Shown piece by piece: positions 1 through 10,817 of a DNA stretch of 64,000 nt. Source of the DNA: Paralithodes platypus (Eukaryota; Arthropoda; Malacostraca; Decapoda; Lithodidae); contig CM064572.1 in NCBI GenBank assembly GCA_032716605.1, positions 44,869,563 through 44,933,562 on the forward strand, read 5' to 3'. Below the pieces are notes generated by a model, which saw only the letters and a list, made by a program, of their open reading frames with translations, ran no database searches and was not told the origin of the DNA. A program made the translations under genes and the position numbers. Position 1 is the stretch's first letter, and each line of letters starts with the position of its first letter.

Positions 1-421
1 AGCATCAGACTTTCTTCAGAAGTTTCCAGGTCTATGCTGTAGGACTATACTTCACTTTCTTTCAGATAGGAGTGAAGAGTTTATTGTTGTTTAGAGTAAC
101 TGTATTGAAGCATCTTTTTATTGTATTAAATCTTGCAGTGATTTAATTGATCTTTCCATAGATTCCTTTTTATGCATTTTAACGTAACTTGCATCTTGTT
201 TGATATCAGGCTATACCAGTGTCGGTTAGCCTGAAGTAGAGTACATTTATGCCCAGTTAAGGATACCCCGTTATCGCAGATTAACTCTGGAGGGTATAGG
301 TGTTTTGTTCGCCGGCATATAAGTTCGAGGGTTTGGATCTAGCGTACCGTTGTTGCATAGTGCCCTATTACTAGTCCAATCATTAAGTGCCCTTGTTTTA
401 TTCGTAGTCCCGGTCGTAACA
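1..421 (+). repeat. 5' LTR, 3' portion only
   Basis: This ends in TAACA like the 3' LTR (7369-7373) and the two solo LTRs of the same superfamily at 12,798-14,827 and 34,467-36,158. It is uninterrupted here, whereas the matching part of the 3' LTR has a 797-bp insertion after ATACC. Confidence 0.85.
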
Positions 422-560
422 AATGGCAACCTTGCCTAGTATCTTATTCATCATAACAAATGGCGACCTTGCCTAGTATCTTATCTTAGTCGTCATAACA
501 AATGGCGACCTTGCCTAGTATCTTATCTTAGTCGTCATAACAAATGGCGACCTTAGTCTA
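422..560 (+). promoter_or_regulatory. Primer-binding site region, tandemly repeated four times
   Basis: Two bases after the LTR end there is a TGG-initiated motif, as expected where a tRNA 3' CCA end would pair. The block AACAAATGGCGACCTTGCC recurs in tandem. TGG starts at 424, 461, 503 and 545, so the spacings are 37, 42 and 42. The first copy reads TGGCAACC; the others read TGGCGACC. Which tRNA would pair was not determined. Confidence 0.6.
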
Positions 561-756
561 GGATTTAGTGAACTAAGAAATAATTGCAGGATTTTTGGAC
601 ATTTATTTTTTGAGGAATATTTTGGACACGTTGGAATTTTTTTTTGGCAACGTAGTATAGCACTTGAGTTGTCTTCAAGCAATTTTTGAGTGAATAGTGC
701 TACATGAGAGTTTAGGTACTTTTTTTTATAAACGTTGAGGATTTCCGGTGGACACT

Positions 757-2277
757 ATGTCGAACGACGGATCAGTGCACAGTGAGGACACAGTACGGGA
801 AGCAGGCGAGGAGGTGGAGAAGGTGGAGTTGTCTAGCGGCGCTCGGGTGGTGAACAGTGAGGAGGATGCTCGGATATTTTTGGAGGAGCCTGTGTCGGCG
901 GATCGGGTGTCGGGGCTAGACCGGTACGGACTGCAGTGTGTAGCCACGGTCTTAGGGTTTCCCGGTACTAGCGGTTTGACGAGAGGTGAACTGGTTACCT
1001 GTGTGCTCTGTGGGGTGCGTGGGGCTTCGGGTGGAGCGGGAGCTGGGGCACCTTCTGCCCAGCCCCTATTCCACTCGAGTCCTATCATGGCGCCCCCTCG
1101 GGTTCCAGAGCTGGGTACGTTCCCGCAGGCCGATGCCCGCTGGCGGTTGGGTATGCTTCTAGGTGATTCAAGGGGTGGGTCCCCGATAGTAGCACCCCCT
1201 CCTCAAGGTTTGTCTACCGAGATGTTGTTTCAGCTCGAACTCGCCAAACTTAACCAGCAGGCTGAGGAGAGAATGTCCATGCGAGAGGTTGAGCTGGGGA
1301 TGGCTAAGATTCAGCAGCAGCAGCGGGAATCTGAGCTTAGGATTCAGGCTGAGGAGAGAAAGGTCATGTACTGTGCAGACATAGAGCTTGAGAAGTCTCG
1401 GGTGGAGTCGACAGGGCAGCGTCTCGGTTCTGGGAATCGAGGTCTTGATCAGTCTTTATCGTACCTTCTTAAGTTAGTCCCTGCGTTTGACGAGTTGGGT
1501 GTCACCGAGTTTTTCCTGCATTTTGAGAAGAAGTGCTGGGAGCACCAATGGCCCGAGGTTAAGTGGGCAGCCCTTGTTTCCTCTAGGTTGGTGGGCAAAG
1601 GACTCAAGGCATATGATAGGTTGCCCTTGGAGTCTTGCATCGAATATGAGGTATTGAAGGAAGCTGTTCTGCGGGCGTATGAGTTACAACCAGAGACATA
1701 TAGGTTGAAGTTTCGGGGTGTTACGAAGGGTCGTGACTGCACTTTTCTAGAACATGCCCGGGAACTGTCTGATACTTTGAGAAATTGGCTGAGGTCAGAG
1801 AAGGTGACGACGTTCGAAGAGCTTGAGCAGTTATTCCTTCTAAAGCAATTTTTTAAATGCACAGGCGGCGACCTGACTTTGAACCTCAAAGAGAAACAGC
1901 CTAATACTCTACAGAAGGCAGCTGAGTTGGCTGACCTGAGATTATCGCTGATTCGTGGGTGGGGGTCTGCACAACGGACCAATGCAGTTAACAAGGGGTG
2001 CAACACCCCACCCCCCCGAGTTAGTGATGAAACATTTAATAACAAAAGTAATAGCAATGATACTAATTTTGATCACAAACCAAAAACCATCCCGTTTAAG
2101 AAAGGTCAGGGCCCTTCCCCACCTCAGGGGAAGTCCAAGGGTGAAGTAGAGTGTTTTAAGTGTCATAATAAGGGGCATTTTGCACGTTCCTGCCCTAGTA
2201 ACCAACCTACAGCAGTCGTGTCTTTGGCTAGCAACATTGGGGTGTCTCTGAGGTCTTCTGCATTTACCCCGGGGTGA
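757..2277 (+). CDS. gag: Gag-like polyprotein of the Gypsy element
   Basis: This is an open frame of about 506 codons from the first ATG (757); an upstream GTG at 748 is not a likely start. The N-terminal half is acidic with a glutamine- and glutamate-rich coiled-coil-like stretch around residues 150-215. The middle, around residues 230-400, resembles the retrotransposon gag/SCAN-like helical region (YRLKF, FLEHARELSDTL and LLKQFF motifs). Near the C-terminus is a CX2CX4HX4C zinc knuckle (CFKCHNKGHFARSC), the nucleic-acid-binding module of Gag. The role is capsid assembly and RNA packaging. The frame is intact, unlike the pol region downstream. Confidence 0.85.
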   Translation: MSNDGSVHSEDTVREAGEEVEKVELSSGARVVNSEEDARIFLEEPVSADRVSGLDRYGLQCVATVLGFPGTSGLTRGELVTCVLCGVRGASGGAGAGAPSAQPLFHSSPIMAPPRVPELGTFPQADARWRLGMLLGDSRGGSPIVAPPPQGLSTEMLFQLELAKLNQQAEERMSMREVELGMAKIQQQQRESELRIQAEERKVMYCADIELEKSRVESTGQRLGSGNRGLDQSLSYLLKLVPAFDELGVTEFFLHFEKKCWEHQWPEVKWAALVSSRLVGKGLKAYDRLPLESCIEYEVLKEAVLRAYELQPETYRLKFRGVTKGRDCTFLEHARELSDTLRNWLRSEKVTTFEELEQLFLLKQFFKCTGGDLTLNLKEKQPNTLQKAAELADLRLSLIRGWGSAQRTNAVNKGCNTPPPRVSDETFNNKSNSNDTNFDHKPKTIPFKKGQGPSPPQGKSKGEVECFKCHNKGHFARSCPSNQPTAVVSLASNIGVSLRSSAFTPG

Positions 2278-2390
2278 TATGTCAGTTGCGGGGGCACAGT
2301 CAGTGAAGGAGTGTCCGGAAGGCTCGAAACCTGTCCACGATGCTTTTTGCAACCATAGAGGGTGTGGCTGTGTGAGTTGGGCTGGTTGGG

Positions 2391-2933
2391 TTGGAGTTGT
2401 TGCGTGATACAGGTGCATCCCAGACTCTGATGAAAAACTTTACAGGCCAACCTATAAACGCGGCACGGGTAGTTGTGGTGCAGGGTATTAATGCTACACG
2501 GTCATACCCGTTGGTTCGAGTGGAACTAGAGGTTGATGGTGTGACACGAGAGATAGATGTTGGAATCGTAGAGAAACTGCCAGTAGAGGGCGTCGACCTT
2601 CTTCTCGGCAACGACTTTGCGGTGCCTACTTTTGAGGTTCCACCCTTAGTCGCTGCCGAGAGGGCGGCCGACGTGAGTAGGGAGGGGCAGGAGTTGGTCG
2701 AGAGGTGTCAATTACAGCAGAGGGCGTGTGTTGTCACCCGATCTCGTGCATCTAAGGTGTCACAGCCTATTCCTCAGTCTCTAGACCAGCGGAGGAACGG
2801 TCGGAAGGAGAAAGCTAAAGTTGGGAGAAGTTTTGTGAGTTTTGATCCAGCGGCTCTTCTTGGCGAATCAGTATTAGCACCAACGTTTAGTCCGGAGTGG
2901 CCCCAGAACCTGTCACACTTGGTGAGGAGGTAG
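2391..2933 (+). pseudogene. pol: Retropepsin-like protease part of pol
   Basis: The frame begins close to the aspartic protease signature LLRDTGASQTLM and, about 60 residues later, has the conserved LLLGNDFA segment of retroviral-type proteases. Upstream, the frame carrying the expected N-terminal part (2279-2405) ends at a stop and the coding sense moves to this frame, so gag and pol are not linked by one simple shift. The remaining codons form the linker to reverse transcriptase. The protein would cleave Gag and Pol; this copy is probably dead. Confidence 0.75.
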
Positions 2934-4539
2934 GGCATGAGAAAACTCTGAGACAGCAAGTTGAACTCGAGGACGGTGAAGCATGTCATGTGAACCGGTC
3001 GAAGGAGTTTGTGAGGCAACCACCTGAGCAGCCTACTGTCCCTATGTTGGTGTGCAGTGGCCAAGGTGGAGAAGGAGAGGGGTGCAGTGGGGCACAGGTT
3101 GAGGAGAGTTGGGATTGTCATGTCTCGGTGGAGCAGTGGACGGGGTACACGAGCCAGGTGGCTGTGGAAGCGCTAGAGCACCTGCCTGAGCAGCAGTGTG
3201 CAGCGCTCCAGCACCTGCTTGGTTCATACCCCACTGTTTGTGCCGAGCACCCAGGCCTCACAACTCTTGCAGTGCACGAGGTTCCGCTGACAGGTCACTT
3301 GAGTGTGAGTAGACCGTTGGCCTCGTTGTTTCAGTGGTTCAAGGTGGGCGACGAGGCTTTGGCATGGTTGTCAGGTCAGGGTCGACCCATGGCTGCTAAG
3401 GGTAGTGGTCAGAATCAGGACATTGAGCAGATTGGTGAGGTTGGCTGTGGAGTGGATGTGCCCGGTCGTCGCATAGCCTCCTAATGCTGCTCTAGTATTA
3501 TGCAACAGCCCTACCATAGACCGTCTGTATCTGGCCATGTCGCTGAAGGCGGTGATGCTGCGCAGGCAGATGTAGTCGCAAGGAATGCGGGGGTGCACAT
3601 GTACGGTATCGGCGGGGAGGCCTTAGCAATTATGAACTATGAGAGTAGCTGCACAGGTGGTACAGATTGTCCCTCTCGTGACCTGGCTGTTCTAGGGACA
3701 AAGGTGGAGAAGGAGGGAGGCGATAGTGTAGAAACTGTGGTCTCGGCTCGGTTGTGGGAGGGCAATGAGCATGTTGTTCGTCGAGATAAGTTGCAACCTC
3801 TTGTTCCTAAGCGTCAAGAGAAGTTGTTTACTAGGCTGTGGCAGTACATCCGCATGTTTGTTCATTCTCCAGGCCTGATGTACGGGGTAAAATCCGACAT
3901 TGAGGCTGGAGACAGTGCAAGGCTCAAAGTGGCTCCCTACCGTATAAATTCTGCTCGACAGCCTGTGGTGAAAGCAGAGCTGGACTACATGTGGACGAAG
4001 GGTCTGAGGGATAAGGGATATCGTGAGTGGTCGTTGCCTGTAACTTTGCAACCTGTGTTAAGTGGCAAGATCAGTGTGTGTGTTGATTGCAAGAGTATAT
4101 GTGCATTATCCCTGACAGACGCCTATACCTTACCTAGAGTTGACGACCCCATAGACCGCATCGGGGCTGCATTGCTTATCACGAAGGTAGAACTAGTGAA
4201 AGGTTATTGGCAGGTCCCGTTGCCGGAGAGAGCGAAGAGAAGTGCCAGTCTTGTGATGAACTGGGCAGTTTATCAGTGCCAGGTGTTGTTTTGCTGCCGG
4301 AACACAAGTTGGATGTGTGGCATGTTAAGGGCGCTGATAATGTTGTGGCTGATTGTTTGTCATGGGAGGGTATGCTTCAAGGAGCACCCTCGCCGTTCAG
4401 TCAGTGTGGGTTTGAGTGGAGAAAAACCAGGCTTGCCCCTATAGAGCAGCCGTCAAAAACAACATTAAAATTAAATAAAAACAAATCACAAAAAAAATCT
4501 TTCTTTTTGATAGTTAATTGTAAGTTGCCAATATTATAG
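2897..4539 (+). pseudogene. pol: Reverse transcriptase / RNase H remnant with internal deletion
   Basis: Two frames (2897-3484 and 3500-4444) carry a degraded Gypsy reverse transcriptase. TDAYTLPRVDDPIDRIG and LVKGYWQVPLPERAK, encoded near 4120-4235, are the well-known segments of the finger and palm. Directly after, in the frame starting at 4207, comes KLDVWHVKGADNVVADCLS, the C-terminal end of RNase H. The catalytic YXDD region, most of RNase H and all of integrase are missing, so a large deletion joined the two ends. An A-rich stretch follows at about 4450-4510. Confidence 0.75.
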
Positions 4540-4723
4540 CTAAAGTCCTAAGTTGAACCTGTCTTTCACTTAGTAGGCTGGGCTCTGTGAAGCTCGCTCA
4601 GGGAGAATAGCAGGCTAAAATTATACTATTGTGTTTGGGAGGGGTTATAAGCTTTTCTTTATGCAAATATGTTGTTTTATTTAAGATTGAGCTTTGCATT
4701 TCATTTCTGGTGGAGTGGCTAAG

Positions 4724-7373
4724 TGTGGCGGGTCTTGTCGGCATTCTGCCTTTTCAGATATGGTGCTCGCCTAATGTTGAGCGTCCCATATATTGGGCGG
4801 GGTGTGACGTCTACCAGCATTGGCAGAATCGCCTCTCGTTAGCCACTAGCGCTCGCCAGGGACATCGAAATGGGCTACAGTTATCAGAGAATGTTGTTCT
4901 TTCTTTCCTAGTAATCGTATTGTCACAGACAGTCCAGTGATGGTCTTTGTTTTCGTCTGTGACAACGGGTTATATTTTATATCAATAGTAGTGATGATAG
5001 TGCCAGCGTGGGAATGAGAGAGACTTTCAGAGCGATATGGTAGTGAGTGTCTGTAGGTGCGGGAGCATCCCTGCCTCTCGCTCGCTATTGACCGGCATGC
5101 CTGGCTGTGTCACGTGACACCTGCTGACTTGTGGCGTCTCGGCCCGTGATTGGCCGACCATCGCGCCTTCGCTCCTACACGCGGGTCCCCAGGAGCTGTC
5201 CTCGTCAGGACAGGCTTGGCGCGCGTGCTTCTAACATCCCTTTGCATACTCTCCCCCGATCACCACCTTTATCACTGTTTCTCTCTCTCAACTTCTTCTT
5301 TTCCATTACTTCTCGCCTTTATTCAATTACTTATCCCCTTGGGTTCTGCATACGGTTTCCATAGCCGGCCCATTGTATTGCATGCGCCGTCCTCAGAGTT
5401 ATTTACTTGTACTTAGAATAGGTTTGAGGGTTCTTAGTTAGTATAGGTTAAGAACTCTGTGTGTCTCCATTATTGATTTCGTGTTTCTGCTCTTTTATTT
5501 AATGCTAGACTGGGATAAGGTAACTGTAGTCGCTGTCTCCGATGTGTGTACGGTTTGCTTATACCTACACGACTTCGACCGGTCCTGTGGTAGCCTGTGT
5601 TGTCTTTTCGGTTGCGTCCTTTGTGAGTGCAGCATTGTGTTGACTGAGGGTTCTGGCCTGTACCAGTTCCACACTTTGCTGCCTCTTTGCTTGGCTTTAG
5701 AGGGTCGCCAGGATAGAACCAGATACTTGTCATCCGGATCTATCAAGAGAGCACCCTAGTCAATTAACGTAACTTAAAGGATGCAGTCTTAAGGACATCG
5801 CTAGGCTACGAGCCTGTCTTGCTCAAGCCCAGTTCCTTACCTAGAGTATCCCAGCTAGACATTATTAATCGAGTAGACACTTGTTAGTATTTAATATAAG
5901 CTCTTTGATATGTACACATTATTATTCACAGCATTTATTAGTCTAGGTTGTTGTTGAGCCACACAACCATAGCAGACTGTTTCGTTGATGAGGAAGTATT
6001 TCTTTTAGTGTCGAGCATTGCTACCGTTGCGCATTTATAGTATTCTCGTGTCAATTAACATTATATGTCCTATCTTTTAGTGTATTCGATTTACACGTGT
6101 GGTGTCCTGCCTCCTGCCTTTATATAGTTTAAGATACGAGCATCTTATGAGCATCAGACTTTCTTCAGAAGTTTTCAGGTCTATGCTGTAGGACTATACT
6201 TCACTTTCTTTCAGATAGGAGTGAAGAGTTTATTGTTGTTTAGAGTAACTGTATTGAAGCATCTTTTTATTGTATTAAATCTTGCAGTGATTTAATTGAT
6301 CTTTCCATAGATTCCTTTTTATGTATTTTAACGTAACTTGCATCTTGTTTGTTATCAGGCTATACCTGTGGTAAACTATCAATGGAAGTTAAATATTACT
6401 AAGCTATAATGAATCAAATAAAATCAATCTAATTGAAAACTACTCTATATCTAAATTGAATTCAATCTGAAACAAACTAATTTATATCCAAAGGTCTCAC
6501 ATAATAAATGTATATATAGGGTAAGGTTATAAGGGTTAATATTAGCCAGGAATTAACTCACCAATAGTTCCACGTGGCAATGAGGCAAGGGAGAACGTTT
6601 TACCCAATATGGTGGTGGACAATGGGGAACGAGACTTCGGTGGTCCCAAGACTCGAGTCAAGTTAAAGAAAGAATAAATGATTACATGGGAATGGACATG
6701 ATTATTATAATTTATGCTTATCTATCAGTCAGTCATGATGTCGATGAGAGCGTCGTGATGGTGTAGCTGCGTGTATTGCTGTATGTGTATTGTGATTACA
6801 GGCACAAAAGCTCTATCAACTGAGGGCGGAAAAATTAGATGTTGACTGGTTGGTGTTCGTGAAGGCTCTGACGTACCTCAAAAGCACACCTTGCTGCCTT
6901 GGCAAACCGCCAGGAGCCCAAATTATCGTACCGCATCTAGGTTGCTCTATACGATAAATTATATTAATATATACGATAAATTCATATATACTACAGAAGA
7001 CCATGGCAATATTGCTTAATAGCATATTAGGCCTTTTATAACTTAACTTATTTACAATCTTATAATATACGATCTACCCGTCCTATGTAGTGCTGTAGGA
7101 GAGATCGTGACGTCACAGACATACGAGATCACAAAAGTCATATTCTATCGTATTTATACGATAATACCAGTGTCGGTTAGCCTGAAGTAGAGTACATTTA
7201 TGCCCAGTTAAGGATACCCCGTTATCACAGATTAACTCTGGAGGGTATAGGTGTTTTGTTCGCCGGCATATAAATTCGAGGGTTTGGATCTAGCGTACCG
7301 TTGTTGCATAGTGCCCTATTACTAGTCCAATCATTAAGTACCCTTGTTTTTATTCGTAGTCCCGGTCGTAACA
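4724..7373 (+). repeat. 3' LTR, interrupted
   Basis: The LTR starts TGTGGCG (4724) and ends TAACA (7373). With the 797-bp insertion at 6367-7163 and its 5-bp duplication removed, it is about 1,848 bp, long for Gypsy. It shares landmarks with the two solo LTRs: GCTCGCCAGG near the 5' end, a block around AGCATCAGACTT, and GGTGTTTTGTT near the 3' end. Confidence 0.8.
6367..7163. mobile_element. 797-bp unclassified insertion in the 3' LTR
   Basis: The intact 5' LTR reads CTATACCAGTGTCGG; here the sequence is broken after ATACC (6362-6366) and resumes after a second ATACC (7164-7168), a 5-bp target-site duplication. The insert starts TGTGGTAAAC and ends TATACGATA, has no long reading frame and is AT-rich. 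It could be a solo LTR of another family, but it lacks the usual terminal CA. Confidence 0.75.
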
Positions 7374-8215
7374 GTTTGAAGAGTTGCACAGAGTAGGGGT
7401 GGGATTGTGCTGCAAGGTGGTTACTACGTACCCTACGTGGAGGAGGTGGTATACACTGGGAAAGCTCCGAGGAACACTGATTATTGTAGTAGCGATAGAA
7501 TAGTGAGAGAGATGCAACATTGCGGCGAAGAGAGAGAGATTGCAGAGAGTTGGTGAGTGGACGGGAGTTAATGATACGAAAGGCTTTCCTTTCTACTTTA
7601 TCTAGGAATGCAGTGTGAAAATATCCTTCCCACACATGTGAACAATACTCAATACAAGGACGCACTGTGCCCCTGTACAGAGCAAGAAGATGAGCAGGGG
7701 TAAAGAACCCCTTGAGGCGGTTGAGCACACCCAGCTTCTGGGAGGCTGCCTTAGCGAGACTGGTAATATGGTCTTTCCAAGTGAGAGCAGAAGAAAAAGA
7801 GACACCGAGAACATTGAGGGAAGATGAAGGGTTGATTTTTGTTTTGTTGAAGAATAAGAGATAGTCCTCTGGAGGTTCCTGACGGGTAGTAAGATGGATA
7901 AATTGAGTTTTGAAAGCCTTAAATGCAACAAGGTTTTCTCTACCCCAATTGGAAATAGTAGCTAGATCAGAAGATAAGCATTTTATGGCTTCATTACGTT
8001 TACTTCTGAGGGACTGTTGGCTGGGGCGTTCTGGAAAACTAATTGAGTGGTGTAAAGTAGAGTCGTCTGCATATGAATGGATGGGATTAGATGTACAGTT
8101 GAGAAGATCATTTAGGAAAATTAGAAAGAGAATAGGAGATAGGACAGAACTCTGAGGAACACCGGAGTTGATAGGATGAGGAAATGGGCGATGTCCGTCC
8201 ACAACCGCAGCTATG
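7374..8215 (-). pseudogene. Non-LTR retrotransposon reverse transcriptase, C-terminal part
   Basis: The minus-strand frame carries GVPQSSVLSPILFLIFLNDL and SYADDSTLHHS (the YADD catalytic motif), then a thumb-like segment with YRGTVRPCIEYCSHVWEG, in the order of LINE reverse transcriptases. It starts abruptly next to an (AT)n run at 8218-8232, so it is 5' truncated. It is cut at its 3' side by the Gypsy element, whose LTR supplies the false C-terminus of the open frame. The rest of the LINE should lie upstream of the window. Confidence 0.8.
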
Positions 8216-8232
8216 GAATATATATATATATA

Positions 8233-8570
8233 TTTCTAATTTGAATGGAAACATGGGTATGCTGTATCAGATTGTGATATTTTAATGTAATCATATGTCA
8301 TTGTGTTGTGTTAGTGTTTCATTATAATATTGTATAGAAATTCAAATCAGTTTAAATGATTCGTTTATGCATTTATCAATGATATTGGGTTTGTGGTGCT
8401 TATACATAGATGGCTCTGTTAGTCATGTTTCACAGTGTTACACTTTCTTTTCTTTGTAACAACTAGGTTATTCATAAGTGCAGGTTGGGTATAGTACATG
8501 GTTAGATTAATGTCCAGTATTCGACAAAAGGATATTAATTGTAGTCATGTGCTGTACTTATAACTGCCTT
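8233..8570. other. No feature recognised
   Basis: AT-rich sequence without a supported reading frame or obvious repeat. The short (AT)n at 8218-8232 borders it. Confidence 0.5.
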
Positions 8571-8705
8571 GATGTGTAATTGTTAGAGTGTTTAAAATAT
8601 GTGTGTGATAACCCAGGTTCGAATCCCGGTGGATCACATGCTTTCATTAATTTCGTTGGGAGGTGTTTGGTGTTGGAGGTAAATTAATTAAATATATTAA
8701 TAGAT
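8571..8705 (+). mobile_element. tRNA-derived SINE, copy 1
   Basis: Contains the polymerase III B-box-like GGTTCGAATCC near 8611 followed by a non-tRNA tail (TTTCATTAATTTCGTTGGGA). The tail matches, in reverse orientation, the copy at 28,040-28,172. The A-box part is degenerate here. Confidence 0.65.
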
Positions 8706-8862
8706 ATCCTATTGTGTTAACATTGTAGAAGTTCTGACAATAAAGCAGTCAGTGCTGTTTGGACCTCACAAGTATTTATTTATCTTTCCCCTTCCATGGC
8801 GGCTTGACTATACTACACAAATTAAAAGACAATGCAGGTTGGTGTGATTGAGCTTACTAATG

Positions 8863-8917
8863 TATATAGATAGATAGATAGATACAGTAGATAAATAGAT
8901 AAATAGATAGATAAAAC
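8863..8917. repeat. (GATA)n-type microsatellite
   Basis: Imperfect runs of TAGA and AAATAGAT units. Confidence 0.85.
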
Positions 8918-9224
8918 CCGCTCTCCTTACGATAACAACAGTATTTTCGCTTCTTTCGTTCAACAAGGCCTAGGATTTCTCTGGCGTAATGTTTAGGAAT
9001 AAAGCCGAATTATTGTGAGAACGAATTTGACCACCCCCTTTGTCTTCACTCACGGTCTCGGCAATTTAGCGTGTGTGGTGGTGGTGGAGGGTTCGTGACT
9101 TTATACAATTCGGCGGTCACGATGTAATGGAACGAACCACTAGACCATTATTCAACCAGTAGCTCCCAACCAGTGCCAGTTTATCCAATAGGGTTAGCTT
9201 ATGAAAGATTATTCTATGATATTA
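8918..9224. other. No gene recognised
   Basis: No supported coding frame. Words around ACCAGTAG and CCACTAGACCATT recur inverted near 9440-9475, hinting at an old inverted repeat around the SINE that follows. Confidence 0.3.
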
Positions 9225-9362
9225 TTTTTAACATAGTTCTTACACCAATAACCCCCAAATGAAATTAATTAAAGCATGTGATTCTCCCAGGATTCGAACC
9301 TAGGATATCTCATACAGATCTTACATGCTCTAACCATTAACCAACAATTATTGGCACGCCTT
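9225..9362 (-). mobile_element. tRNA-derived SINE, copy 2
   Basis: The reverse strand has TTAATGGTTAGAGCATG, AGATCTGTATGAGATA, a B-box-like GGTTCGAATCC and the tail TTAATTAATTTCATTTGGG. Order and content match copies 1 and 3. Confidence 0.65.
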
Positions 9363-9935
9363 TAATTGGTACTGGTTGAGACCTATAAGTTAAAATTATC
9401 TCATATAGGTTGAGATATATTGGTTGGAATAGTGTAGTGGTTGACATTGTCTACTGGTTGAAATGGTCTACCGGTGGACTTTGCAAAACCGTTTCTGATT
9501 TATATTGATAAAGATGGACTGCAACTTGTATTTACGCTAATTATTTTGCATAATCTTAAGTATCCTTTTAACAAATTGTGCGTGTCGTGCATGACTCCAC
9601 ATTTAAAGATGATTGATGAACATGTTTAATCTCTCAAGCAACAATTTATGAAGCAAATCGAACTCGCCAAACTCCACATTGATGTAATAAGGTTGGCTGC
9701 TGTATGATGGATACTGGCTGCACAACATGTAATGCTTAAATACAAATATTCTGAGTTTCTATAATTTTAGCTATTTTGCATTAGCATACACAACACATGT
9801 AATGATTATGGTAATGATTAATACAATAATTTATTTGTATTAATGTCTATACAGCAAACTATTATTACATCTAGCAAACTCAATGACCACTCACGACCCT
9901 CGTTACAGAACGAAGACCCATTCATTCATACAGAC
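9363..9935. other. No feature recognised
   Basis: AT-rich, no supported reading frame. Confidence 0.4.
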
Positions 9936-10143
9936 TTAAGCTGGTAATACACGAGCACTTTATCCCTCAACATTAATCCTCAACACTGGTCTGGCAGCTA
10001 CATTTAATATATCGTGGTTACCTAAATGCATCTACCATCAGTCTAGTTTCCTATACCAGTGCAAATTATTCCAGAAATGTTGCAAGACAAATGTTGATCA
10101 TCGAATGTGGAGTATAAAACCTTTTGTGTGATGCCGGCTTTAC
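9936..10143. mobile_element. Short MITE with ~48-bp imperfect terminal inverted repeats
   Basis: The left end after TTAA (9936-9939) reads AAGCTGGTAATACACGAGCA. The right end read in reverse gives AAGCCGGCATCACACAAAAG, and similarity continues for about 48 bases on each side. The right flank is TTAC, a possible mutated TTAA. Related ends occur at 27,951-27,993, 48,140-48,200 and 51,180-51,230. Confidence 0.55.
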
Positions 10144-10243
10144 ACTACTATAACAACGTTGTCACCGTTGGTAGGGTAGGGAAGTACCAAAGGGGCTAGA
10201 AACTGCTTTCCCCTTTTGTACAGTACCAATATACGTGAAAGAG

Positions 10244-10735
10244 ATGCAAGTCTCAGTACGTTGGCAAAACAACTCGGCAACTCCGGGCTCGTATCAGTGA
10301 ACACTTTAGACGTTCCAATGTTCGGCCATTAACCCTTTCACGCACATATGATGTAGAGGTTGCCAGATTAGCAATAATAAATAGAGTTCTCTCTCTTATA
10401 ATTACCTCTCCAAAATTAGTTTTCTGCCCACAGCTAACTCAAAGACAACTGCAGAGGTTGAAGTAACTAAACTAAAGGTTTATAAATACCCCTGATGGTA
10501 ACAAAGGCTTTAAAGTATCCCTAATCGGCTCAAAATTGCGTCATATGTCGGAGAGGGTTAAAGATCACTCACATGGTCACGACCACCCGATAAGTGATTC
10601 CAATTTCAAAGTTTTCGCCAGTTACCCTACAGACATGGAGTTGTGTATAGCTGAAGCTCTCCATGCTAAAGTTGTGCAACCCAGGATAGGTACCCAAGAA
10701 TCTGCATGTGATCTACTAGGTGTCTATAATGGTGA
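10244..10735 (+). pseudogene. Penelope-like element, GIY-YIG endonuclease remnant
   Basis: From 10,256 the sequence encodes QYVGKTTRQLRARISEHF, matching the YVG...R..EH core of the GIY-YIG domain at the C-terminus of Penelope-like elements. After an inserted MITE, the second half follows: SHGHDHPISDSNFKVF and ELCIAEALHAKVVQP, matching the later helix and strand order (H.I...F.VL, I.EAL). Joining the two TTAA flanks restores one frame across the insertion, so the MITE hit an already present Penelope copy. Only the endonuclease end is left; the reverse transcriptase is absent. Confidence 0.7.
10333..10557. mobile_element. TTAA MITE family A, copy 1
   Basis: Flanked by TTAA at 10,329-10,332 and 10,558-10,561. 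The ends CCCTTTCACGCACATATGA and CGTCATATGTCGGAGAGGG form inverted repeats. It inserted in the Penelope-like frame. Closely similar to 14,299-14,479 but with about 40 extra bases near its right end. Confidence 0.8.
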
Positions 10736-10765
10736 GTTTTCCCCCCTAGTTTTTTTATATTTTTT

Positions 10766-10767
<2 letters not shown>

Positions 10768-10814
<47 letters not shown>
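10768..10814. repeat. (CT)n microsatellite
   Basis: An uninterrupted CT run directly after the Penelope-like fragment. Confidence 0.95.

Positions 10815-10817
<3 letters not shown>

Larger units (their letters stand above)
1..7373 (+). mobile_element. Gypsy-type LTR retrotransposon, decayed, 5' end outside window
   Basis: The first 421 bases match 6150-6366 plus 7169-7373 with about seven differences, so the window opens inside a 5' LTR and the 3' LTR closes at 7373. Between them lie a primer-binding region, a gag frame with a zinc knuckle, a retropepsin-like protease, and the start of a Gypsy-type reverse transcriptase joined to the end of RNase H. There is no integrase. The element sits in a minus-strand LINE fragment that resumes at 7374. 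The 5' target-site duplication is outside the window. The internal deletion and shifted frames make it non-autonomous; the high LTR similarity suggests fairly recent insertion. Confidence 0.85.

Noticed and set aside
748..756. GTG as the gag start
   Set aside because: Not a eukaryotic start here; the ATG at 757 is three codons on.
7225..7373. C-terminal part of the LINE frame at 7225-8202
   Set aside because: These codons are LTR sequence; the LINE part ends at 7374.
8600..8640. tRNA gene
   Set aside because: Only the B-box side is tRNA-like; the rest is a shared SINE tail. The same applies at 9,285, 28,110 and 56,040.
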